Source of the DNA: Carettochelys insculpta
Lineage: Eukaryota; Chordata; Testudines; Carettochelyidae
Length of the DNA stretch: 64,000 nt
Assembly (NCBI RefSeq): GCF_033958435.1
Contig: NC_134138.1
Location: forward strand, 177,056,798 to 177,120,797
Direction: 5' to 3'
Numbering within the stretch: position 1 is the first letter of the stretch; the number at the start of each line of letters is the position of its first letter. This document shows positions 1 through 11,214 of the stretch, piece by piece. The notes under the pieces were generated by a model. It was not told where the DNA came from, did not search any database, and was given only the letters and a program-made list of their open reading frames with translations. The translations under genes and the position numbers were made by a program.

Positions 1-1443
1 GGGTGTTTCTCCTAATCAGAAATAACAGATTATTTGTCTCTGTGCGGCAGTGAAGAAATCACCCATTAGGTATCAGGGAAGTTTGGATTTTGGAAAGCAT
101 TTTAAATGGAAATGCACAGGACATTTGATGGCATATGCGGATTTCAAGCAATTTTAAAAGAAAAAATTCACCAAAAAAGGAACATTTTCCCTTTAACACA
201 CACACACACAGAGAAAGTGTTACTGTAGAGGCTTACTGTTCCTGAAACTTGTCAGAATTAGTTGTTACTACAATTAACAGGCCTTTTCATGTAAAGATCT
301 CTAACTTCTGGTCACACAAGTTTTCATTCCCTATAAACTATCTGGAATACCAGTCTAAATACTCTGAACTTGTTTCTCCTTGCTTACATCAAGATCCAGA
401 TTAACTGCACTTTCATCACCTGAATTACATGGGTGCAAATAATATCAAAATAGGACTATCAGTAATTTTGGATTTGGCTATAAGGAATCGAATTCTGGAT
501 TCCTAAAATCAGCTGCAGGAAGACAATGAAATATGACTGACTAACACAGTGTAAACTGAAGTTAAAGAATGTGAAAAATCTGAAAGGTAGCTGCACACTT
601 AGAAGTAACTGTCTGAGCAAATCCTAAATAGAATCAACCAGTCTCCTGAACAGAAAACTTCCTGGCTTCCCACAGAGTGGCAGGGGGACTCGCACTGAAG
701 CTGGTGTCAAAGGGATGAACATAATTCAGAAGTTCGTCAATTCATTCTTCTTGGAAAGTTTGTAGATAAGAGTAAGGTATTGCTGGACTCATCTCCTGAC
801 AAAACAGGCTATTGGATTGGTGGTCAAAAGAAGGCCCAAGTTACAAATATTGAATTGAGTAAGGACTTCAGGAATTGGCCATAAATTTCTTCCCAATATA
901 CAAGAAGCCAGCTTCCACGTCAAGGGAGAGTATTTTGAACAATTTTACAGAAAAATAACCCATGCTACTTTAGCTAAAATTGCAACAAGGAAAGGGGAAG
1001 CAGGGGAATCACACGCTTTCTGTGTGCGCAATCACACTAACCTCAGTTCAGTTCTCAACACTTTTCAGGATTTGGCATCTTGTTTTTACATGTATTAATT
1101 CTCCTGCTGTGGGCTTTACAACAGCCATCTGCAGCAAAGTCCCTCCCTACCACAGCATCAGCAATGCCTGGGGTGAAATTTAAACATCTCACTCTGCAAC
1201 TAATTGATAAGGCATGTGTGGGGGAAAATAAGCAGAAGGCTGGAGACAGCGTTCCCATCTTGCCAGTATACGATCAGAGATCTGTTCCCAGTCGGTGATA
1301 TCACGGTATAAAGATTCCTTCTGCACTTAGAAAAACATCCTTTCACCAAAGGGACGAGCTATTCTTTTATAAGTTGCCTTTTCCTAGTCTTTAAATACAT
1401 AGATCCCATAATTAAGGTGAGAAAAAAAAAAGTCACATAAACA
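1..1443. other. AT-rich non-coding stretch
   Basis: I recognise no gene or repeat here apart from a short (CA)n microsatellite at 196-210. The small open frames near 980-1300 overlap on both strands, show no domain and look like chance. Confidence 0.5.
196..210. repeat. (CA)n microsatellite
   Basis: About seven perfect CA units. Confidence 0.8.
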
Positions 1444-1452
1444 CACCTATAA

Positions 1453-1661
1453 CAACACGAAGTCCTGTAGCACCTGATAGGCTACCCCTCTGAAACCACC
1501 CCCGCTCCATGCATCTGATGAGGCGGGTCTTTGCCCACGAAAGCTTCTGCTCCAGAATATCTGTCAGTCTCTAAGGTGCCACAGGACTTCTTGGGGTGTT
1601 TTTTTTTTTTTTTTTAAAAAAAAAGATACAGACTAACCCGACTACCCCTCTGGTAAAAAGC
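1453..1661 (+). mobile_element. Hammerhead-like retroposon copy, partly inverted
   Basis: The right arm reads from a CTGATGA box through GAAAGC and the 'gtgccacaggactt' block to the family 3' end 'actacccctctgg'. The left part is a short inverted piece of the same arm ('gaagtcctgtagcacct'). CACCTATAA occurs at 1444-1452 and 1662-1670 and is the likely target duplication. A T-run followed by an A-run (about 1600-1624) interrupts the arm. The family is abundant in turtles. I place it near Penelope-like elements because of the hammerhead-like core; this is an inference. Confidence 0.7.
1515..1552 (+). ncRNA. Hammerhead-ribozyme-like motif
   Basis: In order: CTGATGA, a hairpin (GCGGG / CCCAC with one mismatch), GAAA, a minimal GC-TTCT-GC helix III, then TC, the position where a type I hammerhead would cleave. 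One extra base lies between CTGATGA and the helix II stem, and I find no convincing helix I. Activity is therefore uncertain. Confidence 0.4.
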
Positions 1662-1969
1662 CACCTATAAACACTAAAAAGCCACCTCACCTTACAAAAT
1701 ACAACCCTGCAGATCTTCCTTGAGGAGAGTCACAAACTCAGTAATACCTTAAGGAAAGGGCTTTTTCAGGCTGCCTTACTCAGGCTGTTCCTGCACAACT
1801 AGAGAAAGAGAAGGTTGTTTCTGGCTGGGTTTTTCCCCCCGCTCTCTGGCATGTAAGAAACCCTTATGAAACCCCATTTCTGGCAGGGCGCTGCTTCTTC
1901 AGCAGAACCAGGAGACGTTTGCACTCACCTTAAAAATGCCTAGGGAAAAAAAATTCTCTTTGTCTCCTC

Positions 1970-2790
1970 TCACAAGGGAGCCCCGTTAAACTCCTTCGCT
2001 GCCAGCTCCTGCGCTGCCCCTCACTGCAGACAAACCCCCTCCCTAGTGAATTAGGGGGTGCTCCTGCTAACTTTTCCCGGGGCTTCTGCCCTGGCGCGTT
2101 TGCCCGAGGTGTTCCGAGCCTCGCCTCGCGCGGCGGCTACTTACCCCACAGCGCAAAACAGAAAAGTTGCCCTAGGCGGAAAGCATGCCTCTCCATCCCG
2201 CCACAGGAGCCGCCGGCTGCCGAGGCCTCGGGGGCAAAGCGCCCGCATGGGGAGGAAAGAGGGCGGCAGGTCTGCAGCCACCAGCGCACCCACCTCGGAC
2301 CCACCACGCGCTCGCCTATCCGGCGACCCCTCTTCATTCCTTTGCATCAAAGCCGCAGCTGCAGCCGCTCCACTCCCCCGCCCCGAGATGTGATCATCGG
2401 CCGCTCAGCGCCAATCAGCTCCGACTTCCACGCCCATTTCCCCCCGGCTCGGCACAGGAGAAGGATGTTGAGGCTATTCTGGGAGCCCCAGGGCAGCCCA
2501 GGGGAAGTCTGACCCAGCTGTAGGCTGCTGAGAAGAGGAGTCCCCCCGGGGAGGGGCTCCGCCTGCACAGCTGCCCGGGGCGGCAGTGAAACTGACCAGG
2601 CGGAAGCTAGCTGGCTGCATGCCTCCCTCTCCCGGGGGGCAGCTGAGCCTCGGGAGCGCCTGGCTGCGGTGACCTGCAGCGCCGCCCTCTGTGAGCGAGG
2701 CTGGGGCCAGCTGCTGAGTGCCTTTGGGGCTGTTTCCACTTGCTTGCGTGTCCAGCTGTCTGCCTGCACTAAGCGTGCCCATTGATTAGT
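1970..2790. promoter_or_regulatory. GC/CpG-rich island, possible promoter
   Basis: This block is sharply richer in G+C and CpG than the AT-rich flanks. It carries a CCAAT box in 'gccaatcagc' (about 2411-2420). On the minus strand a perfect donor (GTAAGT) lies at 2144-2139. Together these suggest a CpG-island promoter firing leftward. No TATA box is evident. It could instead be an unmethylated GC-rich repeat. Confidence 0.4.
2145..2196 (-). CDS. Possible first coding exon, signal-peptide-like
   Basis: On the minus strand an ATG at 2196 opens 17 codons plus one base that end exactly at a consensus donor (exon ...GGG, intron GTAAGTAG). The peptide starts MERHAFRLG and continues with a hydrophobic core (QLFCFALW), as in a secretory signal peptide cut by a phase-1 intron. 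The frame is also open upstream to an ATG at 2337. I do not recognise the gene, and its next exon would lie left of the window. It could be chance inside a GC-rich block. Confidence 0.25.
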
Positions 2791-3863
2791 AGGGAGGTAG
2801 CCTCAAACGTCACCTGTCAAGAGTTTGGGCATGTTGCTCTCTCCTCCCGGGCAGCTCATTGTCAGCTCTCCAGGGCAGGAACCGTCTGTCAGGGGCCCCT
2901 TGGCCGGAGCATGATTGGGGTGAGCTAAATTTCTGCGAAAGAGCTGGTAGCCTTGAGCAAATGCTGACTGTGTTTTACTGGTGCCATTTCATCCCGGCAT
3001 GACAGCATCCAGAGGGGAAATCATACATTTGCTCATTTTGTCAATATTTAAAACCTATGTACTTCCTTCCAAAGGCATTTGAAGTTGACCACCTGATTCA
3101 GAACTGCCAGGAGGAGAAGCAAGAAGGAGAACCTTCCTGGAGAGACTAGACAAGAGTAAAAGGATGTATGATGTTCAGTTTAATACTGGGTCAGAAAACA
3201 TTGCTAGATAAGCAGAAAGATCACCTTTAGGGAATTACTTTTCAATAGTGCATGAAGGCTCTGACACTGGTAAAGTCAGATTAATCACAACATATAGATT
3301 TGTTTAAAAAGCAATGGTATAACACAGTGTGTCATGTGCCTGCCTCTGTACAAGTTTCTTTTTTGTAACTATGTTTGTGTAATGTTTCAATTAATTGGAA
3401 ACTCTGCCAGGGGAAAAGTGTTTCTAAACAATTTGGAGAGGCCAAAGCCAGGTTTGGAGACATTGCAGTATGCTGCTGTTTATTGCAGTGTAAGGCAAAG
3501 TGACATTTGCTATAAACAAAAGTGGAACTGGCCATTTTTTATCGTTCAGGCTGAGAGAAATGGAAAATGTAAACAAATCACATTAAAGGTTTTAAGGCTT
3601 TTGTACAGTGCAGCTACATCTACATAGCACCCTAAACTTGAACTAGGATGTTCAGCAAATCTTAGAAGCCAAGGAATTTGTGACCACCTTGTGAGCAGAA
3701 AGACTTTGGGATTAGCACCTTTCCAGTGATGTAACAGTAGCTATGGATGGGCTTTCAGTTACCATCTTCATGCATACTAATAATGTTTCATGCCCATCAG
3801 CTTATCAAATATACCTCTTCAGGAAAACTGAAGTTTATATTTTGCAGTTATGGTTCAATAACA
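2791..3863. other. Unassigned intergenic or intronic stretch
   Basis: No coding signal is visible. A short 'cagctacatctacatagcacc' end near 3610 resembles Harbinger-type TIRs but has no visible partner. Confidence 0.4.
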
Positions 3864-3865
3864 AC

Positions 3866-4025
3866 AACATAGAATCACAGAATACTAGAACTGGAAGGGA
3901 CCTCAAGAGGTCGTCAGATCCGCTTCCATGCCCTCACGGCAGGACCAAGCAGCATCTTTATCTTCCCTATCAACATGACTGTGAATGAGAGGTCTTGTAA
4001 ATGTTTATCCATCTGTAACTTCATG
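3866..4025 (-). repeat. CR1 LINE 3' end fragment
   Basis: Read on the minus strand it carries the CR1 tail: 'gacctcttgaggtccctt', 'ccagttctagtattctg' and a final 'tctatg'. It is heavily 5'-truncated, with no coding part. Confidence 0.7.
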
Positions 4026-4219
4026 CCCTTCCACTGACAATTATGTGATAGCACTTCTCCCAAAAGTACAATTTGTTACAGTTCCCTGAAGTACTGGTTT
4101 GACAGAACATCATCACATCATTAGCCATCCAGGATTTTCAAATACTCCAATCCCATTTCGATAAGTGTGACTTGCAGTCCTACTAAGTCAAAATAATGGT
4201 GACAGCATAGCAACTAGGT

Positions 4220-5303
4220 CGGGGGTCAGCAACTGAAATAGCAAGAAGAGTTATTTTTTTCAAAATTGGTTACACAAAATCAATACTTAAGAGTCACAAT
4301 ACGTGTGAATACCAGACAGTCCTTACACCGAACTGTACTTTTGGTAATTCCTGTTTTAAGAACAGCACACACACAATGATTTGTAATGTGACACATGTAA
4401 ATATTTAACCCTTTTCTGAGTCCTAGTAAGCTCCAAGGTCAGTCCTATCCAGCGGCAATGAGTATCAGAAATTACTTGTGAATCCAAAGGGAGTCAATTT
4501 AGGAGCATGCAGTGTAGTAATGTTATTTACAATGGGTGCTCTATGCATTTGTGTAGAAATAACAGCTTATGATTTAACATATTTATTTTATTATAAAATG
4601 TCTCTCTTTGAAATGTGTTGCTAATTTTCTCCTAGTCTCTAACTTCTTCACTGCATCCCATTACAGCATTTAGCCATCTTTCCTTTATTTCCAGTTACTA
4701 AATCGCATTCAAAGACAATTACACAACCAAACACACTCCTAATATTATTTTTCCATATAAGCAATTGGTGACTCTGCCAAAGAGATGTTATCTTTTCACA
4801 AATGCCAGGGTAGGTGATGATCCATGAGAAAATTTCTCTTTTCAGATGTGAACCAAAAACATTTGAGAATGCCCATTTTAAAACTGGCTGCGGGGAGAGA
4901 GAGAGACCCAAACCGTTCATACCTGTCCAGAATGGGACCCCACTCACTGCAGCCCACCACACCATGCTCTGCTCCTGACCAGACAGGATCTGGACTCCAC
5001 AGGGAGAGTTACGCCAAAACACACAAGCACAGGAATAGGGCCAGTCTCCTCCCCACCCACCCCCGCTTCCCTGCCTAGATGTGAGAGGAGCAGGAGGATG
5101 AGTCAAGCACTGGCCAGCCCCACCCCTGCTAACCCCTGCCTGGCCAGATGTGAGAGGAGGTGGGAGAGTGGAGACCTGGCCAGGCTGGAGATAAGAGCTA
5201 TTGTTCCAGAGGCAGCAGGGCAGGGCCATTCCAGCATCTGAAGCCATGGAGTCAGCATCTGGAGCCACAGATGCTTTAAAGAGCTGCAGGTTGCCAACCC
5301 CTG
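4220..5303. mobile_element. Non-autonomous hAT transposon
   Basis: The ends are CGGGGGTCAGCAACTG on the left and, as reverse complement, CAGGGGTTGGCAACCTGC on the right. A perfect 8-bp duplication AACTAGGT flanks it at 4212-4219 and 5304-5311. Eight bp is the hAT target duplication size. The interior encodes no transposase. A 206-codon minus-strand open frame (5268-4648) has no domain I recognise. Confidence 0.85.
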
Positions 5304-5499
5304 AACTAGGTCATAGTTCCAATATCAAACTTCCAAGGACTTATTACGGGTGTGACATCTTGAGTGAAATAAGTGGGTGATTTATTTATCTATTTTGTGA
5401 CCAATAGAACACTCATTGCTGTGCCAGGTAAAGTAATAAATATCATGTTTCAGGACCCACGGTAAAGCTGATCCACTGTAGATGTTAGGGAGAAGGTGA

Positions 5500-5630
5500 T
5501 TATAGCTAAGAGGTTGTAGAAGCTGGTAGGCTGCCATTCCCTGTAGTATAAGTTATTGGCCTTTGAAAGAGCGATATTCTAGACTAGATGGACTGATGGT
5601 CTCATCTGGTACTGTAGGGCAAATTTTACT
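5500..5630 (+). repeat. CR1-type 3' end fragment
   Basis: 'ctagactagatggactgatgg' followed by 'ctcatctggtactgta' matches the degenerate 3' end of older CR1 subfamilies ('ctagatggaccattggtctg...'). Confidence 0.5.
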
Positions 5631-5829
5631 TCTCTGTATCCTAAGGTAAATATATCCTTTTCTTTCCAAAAGTAAATGAAATTTTCAAGACGGATTTTAA
5701 TTGGTCTACTCATTGGACTGATGGCTGGAAGACTGGACCGAAATTCAGCTCAACTTCATTTGGAGCTAAAAGAGGTCAATTTACATAGAACTTCTAAACT
5801 TTTGGTTCCTGTTTAATGCATCTGAAAGT

Positions 5830-6516
5830 GGCTACATCTACACTAGCACACTACATCGAAGTAGCCTATTTCGAAGTAAGGACATCGAAATAGGCTTCTT
5901 CAACATGTATCATCTACACGTCCTCCAGGGCTGGTGCCATCGACGTTCCACATTGAAGTAGCAATGGGGAACATTGAGAGGAGCCACCCCAGAAGGAAAT
6001 GTGGAGTCTCCACACATACAAGCACTCCCCATCAAAATAAGGGGCCAGCAAAGCCCCAAGCTGCTCCCTTAAAGGGCCACTCCCAGACACACTTGCCCTG
6101 CACAGCACGAGATCCACAGAGCCGACAACCAGTTGCAGACCCTGTGCACGCAGCATGGACCCCCAGCTGCAGCAGCAGCAGCCAGAAGCCCTGGGCTAAG
6201 GGCTGCTACACGCGGTGACTGCAGAGCCCCGCAGGGGCTGGACAGAGCATCTCTCAACCCTTCAGCTGATGGCCACCATGGAGGACCCTGCTATTTTGAA
6301 GTAGCGGGACACGGATCGTCTACACACGTCCTACTTCAACATTGAACGTTGAAGTAGGGCCCTGTTCCAATCTTCGGATGGGAATAGTGATTTCGAGTCT
6401 CACCGCCTAACGTCGATTTCAACGTCGAAATAGCACACGGCACATGTAGACGCAAGGTGTGCTATTTCAACGTTGTGCCGGCTACTTCGAAGTAGCTGGC
6501 TAGTGTAGACACACCC
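5830..6516 (+). mobile_element. Harbinger MITE (deletion derivative)
   Basis: TIRs are GGCTACATCTACACTAGC on the left and, as reverse complement, GGGTGTGTCTACACTAGCC on the right. The 3-bp target duplication is AGT (5827-5829 and 6517-6519). The left part matches the left end of the element at 42.4 kb, including the ATG plus CAG run that starts the transposase. It then jumps to the far end of that element ('tctctcaacc...atggccaccatggaggacc'). Only a tiny frame MDPQLQQQQPEALG remains. A hairpin with arms CCTATTTCGAAGT / ACATCGAAATAGG lies at 5865-5894. Confidence 0.85.
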
Positions 6517-6562
6517 AGTATGTATTTTCTCTTCTACAACCAGTTTAAAAAAACCCAGAGAC

Positions 6563-6860
6563 CTAAGAGTATAAGAATGGCCATACTGGATCTGACCAAA
6601 GGTCCATCTAACCCAATATCCTATCTTTGGACAGTGGTCAGTGCCACATGGCCCTGAAGGAGTGAACAGAAAATGTAATCAATGAATGATCTCTCTCCCG
6701 TCATCCATTTCCAGCCTCTAACAAACAGACACCATTCCCACACATCCTGGCTAATAGCCATTGATGAGGTGGTAATTAAAACTGTTCTTCTCTGAACTGT
6801 ATTTATGTAATTGCATACTAATGTTTTATCCAAGTATTTTAAAGCCGATAAAGGAGAAGA
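6563..6860 (-). repeat. CR1 3' end fragment
   Basis: 'ataagaatggccatactgga' followed by 'tctgaccaaaggtccatcta' is the reverse complement of a standard CR1 3' end. The similarity continues through 'cctggctaatagccattgat'. Confidence 0.75.
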
Positions 6861-6899
6861 GTGCAAATGTTAGAACAACAAATGCAATGGTAAATGGTA

Positions 6900-7464
6900 A
6901 CCAAGAGGGAGCCGTGCTAGTCTATATACTATCAAAACAAAAAAGCAGTCAAGTAGCACTTTAAAGACTAAGACAATAAAGTATTAGGTGAGCTTTCGTG
7001 GGACAGACCCACTTCGTCAGACCATAGCCATACCAGAACAAACTCAATATTTAAGGCATAGAGAACCAAAAACAATAATCAAAGTTGACAAATCAGAAAA
7101 AAATTATCAAGGTGAGCAAAACAGAGAACAGAGGGGTGCGGGGGGGGCGGGGGAAGGTCAAGAACTGGATTAAGCCAAGTATGCAAAAGAGCCCTGGGTC
7201 ACTATAGGGGCTCATTTGCATACTTGGCTTAATCTAATTCTTGACTCTTGCCCCCTGCCCCTCTGTGCTCTGATTTGCTCACCTTGATCATTTTTTTTTT
7301 TGATTTGTCCACCTTGATTACTGTTTTTGGTTCTCTGTGCCTTAAATATTGAGTCTGTTCTGGTATGGCTATGGTCTGAAGAAGTGGGTCTGTCCCACAA
7401 AAGCTCACCTAATACATTATTGTCTTAGTCTTTAAAGTGCTACTTGACTGCTTTTTTGTTTTTA
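6900..7464 (-). mobile_element. Large foldback (inverted-dimer) retroposon
   Basis: Two arms of roughly 260 bp read head to head. The left arm begins 'gggagccgtgctagtctata' and is complete. The right arm mirrors it but stops at 'tgcttttttg'. The centre is the 'ttgcatacttggctta' block. The 15-bp duplication CAATGGTAAATGGTA flanks the whole (6885-6899 and 7465-7479). Each arm has a hammerhead-like core (CTGANGAAGTGGGT...CCCAC, then GAAA on the left arm and AAAA on the right). The dimer therefore inserted as one unit. Confidence 0.8.
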
Positions 7465-7477
7465 CAATGGTAAATGG

Positions 7478-7604
7478 TATCAGAGGAGTAGCTGAGTTAG
7501 TCTGTATCTTTAAATACAACAAGTCCTGTGTCACCTTATAGACTAGCAGCTATTTTGGAGCATAAGCTTTCATGGGCAAAGACCTGCTTCATCAGATGCA
7601 TGAG
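7478..7604 (-). mobile_element. Single-arm hammerhead-like retroposon
   Basis: Starts 'tcagaggagtagctgagtta' (the family 3' end read in reverse) and runs to 'cttcatcagatgcatgag'. Probable target duplication ATGGTAAATGG / ATGGTAGATGG at 7467-7477 and 7605-7615, one mismatch. The younger 565-bp foldback copy landed in its left target duplication. Confidence 0.6.
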
Positions 7605-7615
7605 ATGGTAGATGG

Positions 7616-8138
7616 ACTACTGCTGTGTCCAAAGAAAAATACGCTTCAGAGACTTTGTATGCAGGCTTTGAATGCATTTAAATATTAGGTAAGTTTTAAG
7701 TAAAGCAAATTCTACAGTCTTAAATTCCTTTCTCCTGCATGATCTTGATCTGAGCAGAGAGAAAACTGAGATAGATTTGTATGTAAATAACTTGATATCC
7801 AGATGAGAAATAGACACAGACGGGAAAAACACCCACAAATGCTCAAGTCAGTTTGGAATCCCCTCCTCAAATGAGCAATAGGAGAGCAAATCCCTGCACC
7901 TGTGCAAAGCCTCACTGACTTCAGTGGATTCTTGATGCCTGCAGTTGACACCTAATCCCAATATGTATCAAATTATAAAAGGGACTGTCAGGATTTTTTA
8001 ACATCTCTGGACATAATCGTCCCCATGGGCCAGGGATAACATGCCTTTGGCTGTGTAAAATCAGTGCAGACACATGAAATCCTAAAGTGTCACAGGCTGC
8101 CATTTAGCAGCATTATCAACAGTCACCAAAGGTCACTT
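7616..8138. other. Unassigned stretch
   Basis: No repeat or gene recognised. Open frames on the minus strand are short and domain-free. Confidence 0.4.
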
Positions 8139-9745
8139 TTTGTCAGTTAGCTCCCCCGGCAACCTGAACTCATGAATTATTAATGATCATGAATTTGAAT
8201 ACTGGCCTCGATTGGGCAGAAGTCTGGTTTGCCAGAACCTTCCATGCCCAGGAGGACCTGTTTGAGAGCTTCACCTTTATGGAAATCAGGTTATGAATAT
8301 GGATATAGAATTATGAATTATTTATGAATTCAGTGAATATAAGCAGAGCTTGCCTGCCATTCGGCGGCCCTTGGGACCACGGACTAATCTGTGGAACCCT
8401 GTATAGGGAGGTGCTGGCTGCTTTCTGCGGCGTCCACCAGCCCTTAGGCTAGCTCTGTGGAGCGAAGCTCCTGCTGAATCGCTAAACTGAAATCACCACA
8501 GCGCTGCCACAGCATTGTGGCGCCAACGGACCCAAGCAGCGCCATCGCTCCCTAGCAGCACCACTAGGGAGCAGCAAGCAGCCTCAGAGGGGAAGTGACT
8601 GGGTGGCGAACTGGCCTGCCACAAGGCAGGCACTGCGTACCCAGTCACTGAACCCTGAGGTCACCATCACACCTGCGGCGCCGCCATTTTGACACCTCAC
8701 CAACTGCGACTAACCACCAGATGTGACGTTTGCTACTGGACTTTCTTCACTGGACTTGACTCACTGACCTCGGACACATAATTTACCCAACCAATTAACT
8801 ACCAGCTTGGGACTCCGGGACCCTTCGTAAGGAAGCAGGGATAGCTCCCCAGCTGTGCACCCTCCCTGACGGGGGAGGGGCAGGACCTGGGGGCCTGACC
8901 TCAAGGCCAGGCCTAACCACCCAGGCTGGGATTTCTTTTCCAATCAGCACATTTAAACATTTAATTAATAGGTATAGTTATAATTGTTAGTATTTAAACT
9001 TGTAGTTATTATAATTCTTAGATGCTTAATTCCTTTTACCCTCTTACCTATATTTCCCATCTATATAAATATTGCGGGTGTAGGCTAAGCCTCCCTGCCT
9101 CCCAATACTGCTTACCCTAAGTGGCTCGGAGAAGAGCTACATGCCTCCCAGGTCCACATCTAGTTGGACCCATGGAAGGAGTAACAGGAAGCCCCCCAAG
9201 GAGGGACAGCTTCGACTGACTCCAGGGTCCAACTTCTGCTGGGGCAGAATTAGCACCCTGCCCCCAGTAAAGGGGTGAGGTTGGCAACCTCACCCCACCC
9301 TTAAAGGGAAGTGGAGGGATATCAATACCTTTGTCCATATATATTTACATATGTGAATATTTACATATTCACATACCTAACCAAGTTTTTACTTTGTGGT
9401 ACAATAAATTCTAGGCATTATTCAATAACGCATTTGACAACAATGTTTTGTTTAAGTTTCTAAGTAAAAATTAGTCTTTTAAGCATTGATAGTTTATTAC
9501 TTATAATAGTGTCATTTAATAAAATCATTGTTACTTTGTTTTACCCACCCTTCCTCGTCCTGGTCTTGTTATCTCGGCCAGCCACTTCCCTCTGGGAGGC
9601 TTAAGCGGGGTCTGAGGTGCACTGGGATGACGCTCTCCTGCCTGTGGGTTGGAGCAGGGATCAGTTTAGGGTCCTGGGATCTGTGAAACAGGAAGTTTAA
9701 GGCCTCTTTGTGACGGGCTCATTTAAATATCTTATTTATTCTGAC
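8139..9745 (+). mobile_element. Possible solo LTR or retroviral-type remnant
   Basis: Weak evidence only: a TATA-like 'gaatataagcagagc' near 8335, AATAAA in 'gtacaataaattc' near 9402, a GC-rich leader-like segment between them, and 'gagcccgcatcagggacc' near 9750, which looks like a worn tRNA-Lys-type primer-binding site. No flanking duplication or internal retroviral gene is visible. It could be another long repeat. Confidence 0.25.
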
Positions 9746-10937
9746 CAAAAGAGCCCGCATCAGGGACCTGGTTTTAAGTGATGCTAGGCTGTACACTTTC
9801 AGCACATCTGAAAAAAAAATGGTCCGTTCTACTGAAGGTGACAAAACATGATCTGGCTGACTTAATTAGAAAAAAAACCACCCCTCAAATCTTTTTTATT
9901 ATTTCTGATGTTGCAAAGTGTATTGAGACCAGTGTTTAATTGTGCCATGGCTTGTCAGGGCTGAGCCCTGGCAGTTTGAGACTTGGCATGTCAGATCCCC
10001 AACACCTGTGGGCTTGCTGCATCAGTTGTGTATGGATAAAAGTTTCTTGAGCCTTGGCACCTCTTTCATCACAAATTAAGCATGGATTGAGGCAAACAAT
10101 GTTAGAGAGACATTAAGATGCCAGGCACTATAAAGCTAGCAACCATAAGTAGTAAAAATGCCTTCAGAACTGTTAACTTCTGACAGCAAAGGAAAACAAA
10201 ACAAGTGGGTGGGGAAGACAGACAATGTCTCACAAGTTGGAGATTCCAGTAGCAAATAAAGTAACTTGGGAGGCTGGTCAGGTCTTATCTCAGTTGCTAT
10301 GTGACAAGAGGGAAAATAGTTGTCATATATTAATTCTTCCAACATATAAAAAAAAATCCATTGTAACTGTTAGGTACATGCAAGAAAAGAAACTTTAAAA
10401 CCCAATAGATGGATTAATCCTTTCATACTACAGCTTAACCACTACTGGTAGCAAGGCCTCTCTGTTCCCGTCCTCATCTACTCCTCTTCAAATCACCTCA
10501 GAGAATGAGCCCATGCAAACAGAGGAGTCAAGCAGCATTCCTGAAAGTCAACACATGCCACCTTTGTTTTACTGGAAGGGGGGAGTGAATTCCAGAGTCA
10601 AGGGCCATCCAGGGAAAAGATCTGCTCTCAAGCTTATTAAAGCAGTTGATTGAGTGCTTGGAGCATAGCAACATGGTTTAGAACAGGGGTCAGCATGGGT
10701 GCCAAGAATGGCAAGCAAGATGATTTTCACTGGGACACAAGATGGGGTGGGGGATGGACGAGGTTGGGGGGTGGGCTCAGCCCCACCCTTTTTCCTCCAT
10801 GCAGCTGGGAACTTGCTCAAAGCCATGCCACCTGTGAATTAACAAAAGACCAGCTAATGCTACCAATCACCACCTAAATGGTAAAGTTCTGCATCTTTAT
10901 TTATTTTATTAATGAAGCTGTTGTAAGTAGGACTTTT
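9746..10937. other. Unassigned stretch
   Basis: No gene, repeat ends or RNA recognised. Confidence 0.4.
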
Positions 10938-11214
10938 GGACTACGTTTACATGATGAGTAGTTTTCAAAATAATGTATGCGATTTCCACTATGCAAATTG
11001 CGTAAATTATTTTGAAATTCTTTATTCCAAACTTCATGCTGTCCAAATGGCACTGGAGTTCAGAATAAGCAGCTATTCCAAAAGTTCCATTACCTATCAT
11101 ATGATGAGGGATACCGAAACTGGAATACCATGCTCAAAATGACAGCCCTATTTCGAATGCAGGGAAAAAACCCAATATTGGTATTTTGGTATACATTGGT
11201 ATGTAGACATTACC
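10938..11214. mobile_element. Small MITE with Harbinger-like ends
   Basis: Ends GGACTACGTTTACAT on the left and, as reverse complement, GGTAATGTCTACATA on the right. The flanking triplets TTT / TTA are similar but not identical. The interior is AT-rich and non-coding. Confidence 0.5.

Noticed and set aside
4648..5268. 206-codon minus-strand frame as a host gene
   Set aside because: It lies wholly inside a hAT element with intact ends and shows no recognisable domain.
7100..7320. Two nearby independent retroposon insertions in inverse orientation
   Set aside because: Only one 15-bp duplication exists and it encloses both arms; none lies between them.
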